Below, one piece after another: positions 41,159-48,983 of a stretch of DNA of 48,983 nt (positions are counted from its first letter, which is position 1; each line of letters opens with the position of its first letter). The DNA lies in NCBI GenBank assembly GCA_016795245.1, contig JAEUIA010000099.1, forward strand, positions 1 through 48,983, given 5' to 3'. Source of the stretch: Planctomycetota bacterium. Its GTDB lineage: Bacteria; Planctomycetota; UBA1135; GCA-002686595. The notes beneath the pieces were generated by a model. It was not told where the DNA came from and searched no databases. It was given only the letters and a program-made list of their open reading frames with translations. Both the position numbers and the translations under genes were made by a program.

Positions 41159-43120
41159 ATGATCCAAACCTGCGGCTCGGCACTGCTCGCCTTCCTGTTC
41201 GTCTGCGCCCCGGCCTGGGCGCACGGCGGGACCTACCGTGGGCCGTCCGGCTCCCCCACGGTTCCTGCCTCCCCTTCGGGGCCCAGCGGCCCGGGAACCG
41301 GCGCGCCCGGGGCCGGCACGGGACCGGGTCCTTCGACCGGCGGTGCGGCCGACGCGGCCGGCGACCTCACGGCGTGGCAGCAGTGGTGGGCGCTGAACCG
41401 GGACGAGTACCTGGAGTTGAAGCGCGCGCTGGCCGAGGGCGATCTGGTTTCGAGGAGCGATTCGTTCTTCCTCGGTCCCGACGGAGTGGTCTCGACCAGC
41501 CCTGGACCGCCGGCCGCGGACGTCGTGCGCATGCGCATCGTGCCCACGCTGATCGACCTGCTCGCCAAGGAGAAGAGCCCCGACATCGCGACGGCGGCGC
41601 TGCTCGCGCTGGCCAAGATCGGCGAGGGTGAAGGGACGCTCGTGTCCTCCGCGTTGCGCTCCAAACTCTCGAGCTCGAATCAGGAAATCGCCGAAACCGC
41701 CGCGCTCGCCTTGGGTGTGATGAGTGCGAACTCGGACGCCTCGTTGCTGGTCGAGTTGCTGCACGACTCGGTCGCGGGGCGCAAGCTCGTCGCGCGCGAA
41801 GAAGTGCCCGTGCGCACGCGCGCGTTCGCCGCGTACGCCCTCGGTCTGATCGGCCACGATTCGAAGAACGCCGACGTGCGGCGCTTCTGCGTTCACCACC
41901 TGGCGCTCGCGCTCGATGCAGAGGCCCAGGCGCCCGCACGCGACGTCCCCGTTGCCTGCGCAATGGCGCTCGGCATCGTGCCGCTCGATCCGATCCTGGT
42001 CGCGGACAGCGATGCACCGACGACGGCTTCGCGCGCGGGACAGGTGGCGCACCTCGCGAAGCACCTCTCGGACTCGAAGACCAGCGAGATGGTGCGCGCG
42101 TACGCGCCCGTCTCGATGGCGCGGCTAGCCGCGCGCGAACCGGCGCTGCGTGCACAGGCCCTCGCCGGTTTCGTGCCTGAACTCGGGCCGTCCTCCGGCG
42201 CGGGCTCACCGCTGCGCCAGAGCGTCGTCAACGCGCTCGGCCTGTTGGCCGACGCTGACGAAGATGCCGTCGACGTGGCTGCGCGGGCCGCACTCAAGAA
42301 GACCACCGTCGAGGGGGATCGCCTCGCCCGCCGTCTGGCGCTGATCGCGCTCGCGCGCGCGGCAGCGCGGCCCGGCGAGCACGCGGGCTTCGACAAGACG
42401 CTGGACGAGACGCGCGCGTTCTTGCTGGGCGAACTCGCGCGCGGGACGACGCCCGAGCGACCGTGGGCGGCGCTCGCGTTGGGCATCCTCGAACGCGGCG
42501 TCGTCGCGCGCGGGGGCATCGCCTCCCCCGCCGTGAAGGCGGCGCTCACGAGCGCCCTGCAGGAACATTCGAGTCCGGTCGAGGCCGGCGCGTACGCCAC
42601 CGCCCTGGGACTGATGGGCGGCGACGTCGGTCCGGTCCTGCTCGGACTCTTGGAGGATGCGCGCGACGATCAGGTGCGCTCGTACGCGGCAGTCGCGCTC
42701 GGAATCGCGCGCGTGCGCGCGGGCATCGAGCCCTTGCGCAAGCTGGTGCGCACGGCGCGCTACCGTCCGGGTCTCCTGCGCGAGGCTTCGATCGGACTCG
42801 GACTGCTGGGCGACAAGACCGTCAGCCTGGAGTTGATCGAGTTGTTGAAGGACGCCCAGGGTCTGTCGGCTCAAGGCTCGATCGCCACTGCGCTCGGCTA
42901 CGTCGGCGATGCACGCGCGGTCGATCCGCTGCTCGCCGTCGCGCTCGACACGCTGCGCACGAACGGATCGCGTGCCTTCGCGGTGGTGGCGTTGGGTCTG
43001 ATCTGCGATCGGCGTCCGTTGCCGTGGAACACGGTGTACGCAGCCGATGCGAACTACTGGATCCCGCCCACCACGCTCTTCGATCCGGTCGCCTCGGCCG
43101 GAGTGCTCGACATTCTCTAG
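41159..43120 (+). CDS. Secreted HEAT-repeat protein 2 (paralogue)
   Basis: The 653-residue protein starts with a signal peptide (MIQTCGSALLAFLFVCAPAWA), then HGGTYRGPSG and a shorter Gly/Pro linker (about 23-65). WQQWWALNRDEYLELK matches the first paralogue, as do AETAALALGVMSANSDASLL, SIGLGLLGDKTVSLELIELL and the final GVLDIL. Divergence is moderate throughout, so the duplication is old. ATG 41159 follows GGAGAATACG. It stops nine bases before the convergent TPR-like gene. The 273 bases between the two paralogues hold no recognised gene. Confidence 0.85.
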   Translation: MIQTCGSALLAFLFVCAPAWAHGGTYRGPSGSPTVPASPSGPSGPGTGAPGAGTGPGPSTGGAADAAGDLTAWQQWWALNRDEYLELKRALAEGDLVSRSDSFFLGPDGVVSTSPGPPAADVVRMRIVPTLIDLLAKEKSPDIATAALLALAKIGEGEGTLVSSALRSKLSSSNQEIAETAALALGVMSANSDASLLVELLHDSVAGRKLVAREEVPVRTRAFAAYALGLIGHDSKNADVRRFCVHHLALALDAEAQAPARDVPVACAMALGIVPLDPILVADSDAPTTASRAGQVAHLAKHLSDSKTSEMVRAYAPVSMARLAAREPALRAQALAGFVPELGPSSGAGSPLRQSVVNALGLLADADEDAVDVAARAALKKTTVEGDRLARRLALIALARAAARPGEHAGFDKTLDETRAFLLGELARGTTPERPWAALALGILERGVVARGGIASPAVKAALTSALQEHSSPVEAGAYATALGLMGGDVGPVLLGLLEDARDDQVRSYAAVALGIARVRAGIEPLRKLVRTARYRPGLLREASIGLGLLGDKTVSLELIELLKDAQGLSAQGSIATALGYVGDARAVDPLLAVALDTLRTNGSRAFAVVALGLICDRRPLPWNTVYAADANYWIPPTTLFDPVASAGVLDIL

Positions 43121-43129
43121 AGTTCGAAT

Positions 43130-43636
43130 TCAGGCGCGGCGCGCGAGCCACACGAGCAGCAGCGTCGCGGCCGCTCCGATTCCGAACACGACCGTGTGTG
43201 CGCGCCGATCCAGAGCTTCGCGCGCCTGTGCGTTCGCAACGAGTGCTGCGACCTCGGGTCTGGCGCGCTCGAGCGCGGCGACGAGGCTGTCGCGGTTCGG
43301 CGTCCCAGTGGCGTTCAGGGCGCTCTCGAGGCGCGGCAGCGCCCGTTCGGCGCTGTGCACGCGCCCCAGGCTGAGCGCGATGTAGAGCGCGCGCTCGGCG
43401 AGCCACGCGTCGCCCGCATACGCCGCGGAGGCGGCCTCGGCTTCGAGGAGCGCGCCCTCGAGGTCACCGGAGTGGTGGCGCACGTAGACGCGGGCCTCGG
43501 CCCGCTTTTGCGCATCCGTCTCGGCGTTCGCCGCCGCCCACGCGCCGGGAAAATCGTGCGCCGCTACGCGCTCGACCGCGGTTTGGAGACCGTCGGGCAG
43601 CGCACCGGCGAGTACCAAGGCGAGTGCCGCGATCAT
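43130..43636 (-). CDS. TPR-like protein with N-terminal signal and C-terminal TM
   Basis: The 168-residue protein has a short hydrophobic N-terminus (MIAALALVLAGALPDG), a helical middle with two or three repeat-like units (FPGAWAAANAETDAQKRAEA, LAERALYIALSLGRVHSAE) and a C-terminal membrane segment (VVFGIGAAATLLLVWLARR). The layout suggests a membrane-anchored helical adapter facing the periplasm. Its ATG overlaps the stop of the spermidine-synthase-like gene (ATGA), so the two are translationally coupled. Confidence 0.7.
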   Translation of the reverse strand: MIAALALVLAGALPDGLQTAVERVAAHDFPGAWAAANAETDAQKRAEARVYVRHHSGDLEGALLEAEAASAAYAGDAWLAERALYIALSLGRVHSAERALPRLESALNATGTPNRDSLVAALERARPEVAALVANAQAREALDRRAHTVVFGIGAAATLLLVWLARRA

Positions 43637-45222
43637 TCGAGTCCTCGTTGGGTCGCGCGCAGGATCGAGAGCCGTTGCAGCGCTTCGATCGGGTTGCGAT
43701 CGTCGGTCAGGACCTCGCCCTCGCGCGCCTCGAACCAACGCCAATTCCCTTCCAACGCGACGGCCGAGAGTCGAGCGTCGATGTCGGGATCGCCCGTCTT
43801 CCAGGCTGCGTCGGGCGGTGCGACGGGGCGCGCGGCGCGGCGGGCGAACAGCACGAAGTTGCGCGAGAACGGCACGCGCAGCCCCAGCACGCGCTCTTCG
43901 AACGCGCGCGCGAGCGTGCTCGCGACGGCGGTGACGACCGGATCGTCGAAGCCGAAGCCGCCGACGTTGATCGCGAGCCAGCCGGACTCGCGCAAGGCGC
44001 TCCGACACTCGCGGAAGAACTCCACGCTCGAGAGGTGCGCCGGAATCTCGGTCTGGTTCGCGTACGCATCGAGAATCAGGAGATCGAAGCTGTTCTGACC
44101 GGCGCCGACGAGCGCTCTTCCGTCGTAACCCGACAGCACACGACAGCGCGCATCGTCGCGCGGCATGTCCATCCACTCGCGCGCGAGGCGCACGACTTCG
44201 GGGTCGATCTCGGCTCCGGTGCAGCGCACCGCGGTGTGCGCGGGTCGCGCGCCGTCGATGACGCGCCAGGCCGTGCCCGCACCCAGGCCCACCACACCGA
44301 TGTGCCAATCCGTCCTGTCGCGCGACCACCAGAGCGGGAACACGAAGTGGTTGTAGTAGTAGCCCGTGGGCAGGAACCCCGGCTGTGGGCTCCACACCGA
44401 CTGAAACGAGTCGAAGCTCTCGTTCACCTGCAGGTAGCGCAGACGCGGTTCGGTGCCGCCGTCTTCGACGACGCGCACGCTCTGGTAGGTGGACTCCGTC
44501 GTGGCGAGCAGCGTGCGCTCGGGCGACAGCGCGGGCAGCGCAGCCGGCACGGACCACAGTCCGATCGGCGCGATCCAGGCCACGCTCGCAACCAGTCCTG
44601 CGCGCGAGCGCGCCAACCCGAGGAGTGCGGTCACGCCCAACGCGGCCAGGGCTGCGCTCGCGATCAAGAAGGTGTGCGTCGTGCCCACCTTCGGAACGAG
44701 CACGAAGGTCGTCGCGAAGGTGCCCGCCAGACTGCCCAGCGTCGATGCGCACAGGATCAGGCCTCCCGCGCTCCCGGCCGAGCGTTGTGCGCGCCGCGCC
44801 AGCACTTCCGTGCACAAGGGAGCGATGCAGCCGAGCGCTGTCGCGGGCGGCAGGAACAGGCACAGGCTGGCGGCGAGGCTCCCCCACGGGACCAGGGTGC
44901 CGGCCTCGGCGAGCGTCAATTCAGCCGGCAAGAAGAGGCGCGCGACCGTGCCGCTCGCGAGCGGGATCAGCGCGCCGAACACAGCCGCGCAGCACAGGAT
45001 CCAACCCAGGATCCGCGCCGGTTCGACCGCACGCGACGCGCGCGCACCGATCAAGTAGCCCAGCGAGAGCGCCAGCAGGACGACGCCGATGACATTGGTC
45101 CACACGGCCGTGCTGGCGCCGAACCACGGCGACAGCACGCGCACGGCGGCCAGTTCGATCGTCATCGTGCACGCGCCGGCGACCAGTGCGATCGTCTGGA
45201 CGAGGACGGAATGCGCCCTCAC
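43633..45222 (-). CDS. Membrane-fused spermidine-synthase-like protein
   Basis: The 529-residue protein has an N-terminal domain of about seven or eight TM helices (residues 1-220, starting LVQTIALVAGACTMTIELAAVRVLSP) joined to a cytosolic Rossmann domain like spermidine synthase. IGVVGLGAGTAWRVIDG is the nucleotide loop, AEIDPEVVRLAREWM the acidic motif and FDLLILDAYANQTEIPAHLSS the aminopropyl-donor region. Such fusions are common in bacteria; few are characterised, and polyamine synthesis should not be assumed. The TM domain resembles the family that sits beside secreted repeat proteins. It lies four bases upstream of the alpha/beta-hydrolase-like gene's end and is coupled to the gene below it. 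Confidence 0.82.
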   Translation of the reverse strand: MRAHSVLVQTIALVAGACTMTIELAAVRVLSPWFGASTAVWTNVIGVVLLALSLGYLIGARASRAVEPARILGWILCCAAVFGALIPLASGTVARLFLPAELTLAEAGTLVPWGSLAASLCLFLPPATALGCIAPLCTEVLARRAQRSAGSAGGLILCASTLGSLAGTFATTFVLVPKVGTTHTFLIASAALAALGVTALLGLARSRAGLVASVAWIAPIGLWSVPAALPALSPERTLLATTESTYQSVRVVEDGGTEPRLRYLQVNESFDSFQSVWSPQPGFLPTGYYYNHFVFPLWWSRDRTDWHIGVVGLGAGTAWRVIDGARPAHTAVRCTGAEIDPEVVRLAREWMDMPRDDARCRVLSGYDGRALVGAGQNSFDLLILDAYANQTEIPAHLSSVEFFRECRSALRESGWLAINVGGFGFDDPVVTAVASTLARAFEERVLGLRVPFSRNFVLFARRAARPVAPPDAAWKTGDPDIDARLSAVALEGNWRWFEAREGEVLTDDRNPIEALQRLSILRATQRGLE

Positions 45223-45226
45223 GCGT

Positions 45227-46522
45227 TCACTTCGCGGCGTCCTTGGGCGGCGGCGGTTTGGGCGGCAGGTCGAAGTTCATGCTGTTCACGTAGAAGCGGC
45301 CCGGATCGCTGCGCGCGCTGTACACGAAATCGAGGGCGCGCGGCAGGTTGCGCTGGATCGTGCGCGTCACCTCGGATCCGTTGGCGATCACCTTCACCGG
45401 GCGTTCGAGGTCGAGCATGTCGTCGTTGAAGTAGACGTTGAACTTCTTCACGCCGTCGCCTTCGACCGTGATCGTATTGGCTTCCTTGTCGAGTTTGGCG
45501 CGGATGTAGACGACGCCGGCGGCGTCGGTCGGTTCGATGTCGAGCCAGTAGGAGCGCGTCGGAATCGGATTCGTCGGGTAGAGCACGACCTCGGTCGGGT
45601 GCGAGTTGCGCGGATGCGACTGGATCCAGGTCCAGACGTCCTTCTCCGTGCCGTCGTCCTTGCGCTGCAAGACGTCGTAGCCGAGTTTCTTGAGCCGCTC
45701 TTCGAAGGACGTGGTGTGCGCGCCTGCGCCCGTGAAGTAGAGCGCCTGGTTCTTGAAGTTCTCGGCCGGCATATCCGCGGCGACGTCGCCACTGCGTCCG
45801 ATCACACCGGCGAAGCGATCGAGGTACTTCGACGCGATCGTCACCGCCGCTTCGACGCCGCGTCCGCGACCGACGAGGTAGACGCGGTCGAAGTCGATCG
45901 CGTAGAGCCGCTGGATGCGGCCGAAGGTGAAGAGCACGTCACCCGCTCCGCCCTCGGTGTTCGGTCCGCCGCTCTCGAGCCACAGCGCGGTGTCCTCCGG
46001 CATCGGCACCGCCGCGATGATGGCGTTGTCGCGGATGTCGGAGTCGATCCAGTTCTCGGTGATGTGATCCGCGGGCTTTTCTCCCGCGTCGGGGATGCAC
46101 AGGATCAGCGGATACGACTTGCGCGGGTCGTATTTGTAGGGCGTCCAGATCGCGTAGCCGAACTTCACCTTCTCGTCCCAGTAGGCGGGCTGTTCGACGA
46201 CGTCGACCTTGCCCTTGCGGACCTTCTGGTTCTTCTCGTAGCTGTACGAGGACCACAAGGCCTTCCCCATCTCTCCTGGGACGGCGAGCGGACTCTTCTT
46301 GATCCGTTTCTCCAGCGACGCGAGTTCCTTGGCCAGGTCTTCCTCGGCCTTGCCCAGCCCCTTGTTGTCGTTGCGAGCCGAGATGTAGGTCGAGATCAGC
46401 TTGCCGAGCTTGTCGATGTCGCTCGAGCGGAAGGCCTCCTCGAGCACGGGTGCTGCGAAGGCCACGACGGGTGCGACGAGCGCGACGCCCAGGGCGCAGC
46501 GCAGTAGATGACGTTGGGACAT
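45227..46522 (-). CDS. Secreted alpha/beta-hydrolase-like protein without the nucleophile serine
   Basis: The 431-residue protein has a signal peptide (LLRCALGVALVAPVVAFAAP). A central domain (about 115-320) looks like an esterase/PHB-depolymerase-type fold: FGYAIWTPYKYDPRKSYPLILCIPDAG, then YLVGRGRGVEAAVTIASKYLD. The expected GxSxG is GRGRG at about 218-222, so Gly220 stands where Ser should be. A C-terminal beta domain (about 330-420) binds an extended strand pattern (ITVEGDGVKKFNVYFNDDM). A catalytically dead, binding-only role is likely. It is in a leftward run between the spermidine-synthase-like gene and the lipoprotein. Confidence 0.75.
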   Translation of the reverse strand: MSQRHLLRCALGVALVAPVVAFAAPVLEEAFRSSDIDKLGKLISTYISARNDNKGLGKAEEDLAKELASLEKRIKKSPLAVPGEMGKALWSSYSYEKNQKVRKGKVDVVEQPAYWDEKVKFGYAIWTPYKYDPRKSYPLILCIPDAGEKPADHITENWIDSDIRDNAIIAAVPMPEDTALWLESGGPNTEGGAGDVLFTFGRIQRLYAIDFDRVYLVGRGRGVEAAVTIASKYLDRFAGVIGRSGDVAADMPAENFKNQALYFTGAGAHTTSFEERLKKLGYDVLQRKDDGTEKDVWTWIQSHPRNSHPTEVVLYPTNPIPTRSYWLDIEPTDAAGVVYIRAKLDKEANTITVEGDGVKKFNVYFNDDMLDLERPVKVIANGSEVTRTIQRNLPRALDFVYSARSDPGRFYVNSMNFDLPPKPPPPKDAAK

Positions 46523-46529
46523 GGGACCA

Positions 46530-47498
46530 CTAGTCTCCTCGAGGGGTGGGGTTTCGCCGGGGCGGCGTGGGCGTCGGCGGGGCCGGAGGTGCTTCCAGCG
46601 TAGCGTTCTCTCTAGCCCAGCGCTGCGCCTCGTCCAGTGCCGGCAACTGCGCGAGTCCGTAGAGCGTCAGGGCAGGGTCGGATGGGGTCGCGCCGGACAA
46701 GGCCAGCTGCGCCAGTTGGAGCGCACGCTTGCGCTCACCGGCGTGCAGTGCGATCCAGCCGAGATCCAGTGCAGCGTCGTCGCTGCCGCAAACCAGCGCT
46801 GCGCCGAAGTCGGCGAGCGCGTTGCGCTCGTCGCCCGCGGCGCGCGCGACGCGTGCGCGTGCCAGTCGCAGCCGCACCGCGCTGGCGGCGTCGACCGACG
46901 CTTCGATGGCTTCGGTCAGCAGATTGCGCGCGGCGTCGTCGTTGCCGCGCCACACGTGCACCTGGGCCAGGCGCTCGACGTTGGGCGCATCCGGCGCGCG
47001 GCGGTACAGGCCCGCGGCGAGCCTTTCGGCCAGGTCGAATTCGAGCTTCTTGCGCTCCTCCTCGAACAAGCTCTCCGCCCACGCGGCGCGCTCGGCGTCC
47101 AGCGCGGGAGTCTCGTCCAGTGCCGCGACGGCCGTCACGACCTTGTACAGACCCGGGCGCAACGCGCGCGTCGCGTACCAGGCTTCGTGCGGCAACCACT
47201 CCAGGATCACTTCGGGTTCGGTCGCAGGATGCGGCGGCAGATTCTGCAGCCGCTGGAGGTGGTAGAGGATCGTGCGGGCGCGGTATTTCTGCACGATGTT
47301 GCGCGCCTTGAGGCCCGCGCGTTCGTGCACGACGGCGATCGCGCGCAACGACTTCGCGAGCCGCTCGAACTCCTTTGAATCCCGCGGCAGCGACTCGAGC
47401 GTCGCCAGGTCCTGGAACCATTCGCGCCAGGATTCCGTGGGCCGCGTGTCGCTGCCTTGTACGGACAGGCACGCCGTGAGCAACAGCGCTAGGACCAG
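46530..47498 (-). CDS. TPR-like lipoprotein, probable CTG start
   Basis: The in-frame sequence just before residue 1 of the obvious reading is RRSRTLVLALLLTACLS, a good lipobox. No ATG, GTG or TTG precedes it, but CTG at 47496-47498 has AAGGAG seven bases upstream. The first ordinary codon, TTG 47483, would cut into the signal. The body (about 300 residues) is helical with TPR-like units (RLAAGLYRRAPDAPNVERLAQVHVW region, ARVARAAGDERNALADFGAA) and ends in a Pro/Thr tail. The gene start overlaps the purM stop, so it is coupled to purM. Confidence 0.68.
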   Translation of the reverse strand: MVLALLLTACLSVQGSDTRPTESWREWFQDLATLESLPRDSKEFERLAKSLRAIAVVHERAGLKARNIVQKYRARTILYHLQRLQNLPPHPATEPEVILEWLPHEAWYATRALRPGLYKVVTAVAALDETPALDAERAAWAESLFEEERKKLEFDLAERLAAGLYRRAPDAPNVERLAQVHVWRGNDDAARNLLTEAIEASVDAASAVRLRLARARVARAAGDERNALADFGAALVCGSDDAALDLGWIALHAGERKRALQLAQLALSGATPSDPALTLYGLAQLPALDEAQRWARENATLEAPPAPPTPTPPRRNPTPRGD

Positions 47499-48535
47499 CG
47501 TACGACTCCTTCGGGTCCACGCGCGGCCTCGACGCGACCGATCTCGAACGTGGTTTCGCCCTGCTCGCTGAGGTGGGCGCGCACCGCGCTCACGTCCCGC
47601 GCCTCGACGAAGACCACCATGCCGAGCCCCATGTTGAACACCTGGAAGCGCTCCTCGACGCCCACGCGTCCGCGTTCACAGAGCCACGCGAACAAGGGCG
47701 GAGTCGGCCAGCTCCCGCGGTCGATGACGGCGTCGCAGCGGCCGAGCACGCGCGGCACGTTGTCGACGAGTCCCCCGCCGGTGATGTGCGCCAGCGCCGC
47801 GATCCGGCCCTGTTCGAGCAGACCCCAGAGCGGCTTCAAGTACGGCTTGTGCACGGCCATCAGAGCTTCGCGCACGCTCGCGCCGCCGAGTTCCGTGGGG
47901 CGGTCGTCGACCTTCAGTCCGGCCGTTTCGAACACGATGCGGCGCGCGAGCGAGTAGCCGTTCGTGTGCAGACCCGACGAGGTGAGCCCCAAGAGCACCT
48001 GCCCGGGCGCGACGCGCGAGCCGTCGAGCAGGCGCTCGCGCTTCACCGCGCCGACGATGGTGCCGGCGAGGTCGAAGGCGCCGGGCATGTAGGTGCCGGG
48101 CATCTCGGCCGTCTCGCCGCCGAGCAAGGCGAGACCATTCGCCTGGCAGGCCTCGGCGCAGCCGCGGATCAGGTCGCTCGCCATCTCCGGCTCCATCTTG
48201 CCGACGGCGATGTAATCCAAGAAAAAGAGCGGCCAGGCACCCTGCACGAGGATGTCGTTGATGCAGTGGTTCACGAGGTCGCGACCGACCGTATCGAAGA
48301 CGCCGCACTGGCGCGCGACCTCGACCTTGGTCCCGACGCCGTCGGTGCTCGCGACGAGCAGTGCATCGTGCCAGCCGACCGCGCGCGGATCGAATAGGCC
48401 GCCGAAGTTCCCGACGTCCCCCACGACCCCGGGTGTGAACGTGCGCCGGATCGCGGCCGTGGCGCGCTCGACGGCTTCGTACTTCTTCGCGATGTCGACG
48501 CCGGCTTCGGCGTAGCGTGTCGGTCCTTGGCTCAT
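47489..48535 (-). CDS. purM: Phosphoribosylformylglycinamidine cyclo-ligase (AIR synthase)
   Basis: PurM closes the imidazole ring of AIR in purine synthesis. The 348-residue protein has YAEAGVDIAKKYEAVERA, then FGGLFDP, STDGVGTKVEVA, the ATP-binding NHCINDILVQGAWPLFFLDY region, LLGGETAEMPGTY, GLTSSGLHTNGYSL and the C-terminal HITGGGLVDNVPRVL. All motifs are intact and the length is normal. ATG 48535. It is the most upstream gene of the leftward run ending at 43130. Confidence 0.97.
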   Translation of the reverse strand: MSQGPTRYAEAGVDIAKKYEAVERATAAIRRTFTPGVVGDVGNFGGLFDPRAVGWHDALLVASTDGVGTKVEVARQCGVFDTVGRDLVNHCINDILVQGAWPLFFLDYIAVGKMEPEMASDLIRGCAEACQANGLALLGGETAEMPGTYMPGAFDLAGTIVGAVKRERLLDGSRVAPGQVLLGLTSSGLHTNGYSLARRIVFETAGLKVDDRPTELGGASVREALMAVHKPYLKPLWGLLEQGRIAALAHITGGGLVDNVPRVLGRCDAVIDRGSWPTPPLFAWLCERGRVGVEERFQVFNMGLGMVVFVEARDVSAVRAHLSEQGETTFEIGRVEAARGPEGVVRWS

Positions 48536-48761
48536 GCGGGCGTCGAGGATAGCCCGCGCGCGGCCGGTGCCGAAAGGATTCCCGGCACTGCGTCAGGTGA
48601 CGGCGGGGTTTTCGAGCCGGGGGAGTGAAAGCCGGCGCCGAGTCACGCGGCGCGGTGCTCTCGTCTGACCGAGAATTCGAGGTCCGGTGTCGACGGAGCG
48701 CGGGTCGATCCCAAGACCGCCCTGCGCACGCAGACCCCGCGCGGAAACACGACCCGTGGCG

Positions 48762-48893
48762 CCCTTTCCAGAGCGTCATCCAACTCCACCCCTCGACGTT
48801 TCCAGTTCGAAGCCGAGCCCCGCGCCACCACCCTTCCAGACCGACATCGAATGCGACCTCTCAACGTTTCCAGTCCGACATCGAACACACCCA
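48762..48893. repeat. Two diverged tandem units of about 65 bp
   Basis: Units 48762-48829 and 48831-48893 share CCTTTCCAGA/CCCTTCCAGA at their start and CGACGTTTCCAGT/CAACGTTTCCAGT in the middle. The second contains TTCCAGACCGACATC (48834-48848), also present reverse-complemented at 6003-6017 in the long inverted repeat. Confidence 0.6.
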
Positions 48894-48953
48894 ACCAGTC
48901 CCCACCCCATTGTTGACCTCGGTGTTCGCGATTTTGCGCAGTGGCGTTCGTCC

Positions 48954-48979
48954 GAGTTTGACCGTACCGAGCCAGGCTC
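48954..48979 (-). repeat. Short dispersed repeat, inverted copy 3
   Basis: This is the reverse complement of the repeat at 56-81 with one mismatch (GAGTTTGACCGTACCGAGCC then AGGCTC). Confidence 0.65.
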
Positions 48980-48983
48980 GTGT

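Larger units (their letters stand above)
48536..48983. other. Repeat-bearing intergenic region at the right edge
   Basis: 448 bases upstream of purM without a recognised gene. It holds a two-copy repeat (48762-48893), the motif GTCCCCACCCCATTGTTGA (48898-48916, close to 13938-13956), and an inverted copy of the window-start repeat. The purM promoter is not obvious. Confidence 0.55.

Overview
This is a GC-rich bacterial chromosome segment. Gene content, secreted repeat proteins with Gly/Pro linkers and IS1-family transposases of a recognisable type fit Planctomycetota best. That assignment is an inference from the sequence, not a database match. About 45 protein genes, three tRNAs and tmRNA can be supported. 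Most of the window is compact housekeeping DNA; one 6.3-kb accessory island sits at 32.1-38.45 kb.

Layout. 0-9.4 kb: class I aldolase, an unknown secreted protein, PcnB, tRNA-Trp and RsmG, then a repeat-rich gene-free kilobase with a long inverted repeat, tRNA-Leu(CAG) and the pmbA/tldD pair. 9.4-10.4 kb: smpB followed by ssrA, the trans-translation pair, with a readable tag. 10.4-13.8 kb: a HEAT-like lipoprotein, an LPG-synthase-type membrane protein and a PfkB sugar kinase. 14.3-18.2 kb: recA-alaS. 18.2-24.2 kb: the type II fatty-acid cluster rpmF-plsX-fabH-fabD-fabG-acpP-fabF, with strong sigma70-like promoters before rpmF and fabG. 24.3-28.9 kb: a small conserved protein, a UAP1-like UDP-sugar pyrophosphorylase, ddl and dapB (cell-wall and lysine precursors, with overlapping stop/start codons), tRNA-Leu(CAA), a ChpT-like phosphotransferase candidate and a NifU-domain protein. 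28.9-32.0 kb: CvpA-like, a long unknown protein and a GyrI-like lipoprotein.

32,114-38,449 is the most unusual part. Two IS1-family elements lie in tandem. Each has 17-bp terminal inverted repeats, and the 8-bp direct repeat TGTAATGG occurs left of the first, between them and right of the second. Both are far longer than their transposase gene and carry passenger genes. Element 1 (about 2.0 kb) has an intact transposase, a small basic protein and a two-TM membrane protein. Element 2 (about 4.3 kb) has a transposase broken by a short deletion, an XRE-ImmA/IrrE regulator-protease with an operator-like palindrome over its promoter, a companion gene, a second member of the basic protein family and a three-gene unknown cassette. 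The right ends share an 18-bp motif exactly 62 bp from the terminus.

38.8-48.5 kb: two tandem paralogous secreted HEAT-repeat proteins, then a leftward run of a TPR-like protein, a membrane-fused spermidine-synthase-like protein, an alpha/beta-hydrolase-like protein lacking the expected nucleophile serine, a lipoprotein with a probable CTG start, and purM. The window begins and ends with copies of the same short repeat in opposite orientation.

Functions are from reading the translations. No homology search, structure prediction or statistics were run.
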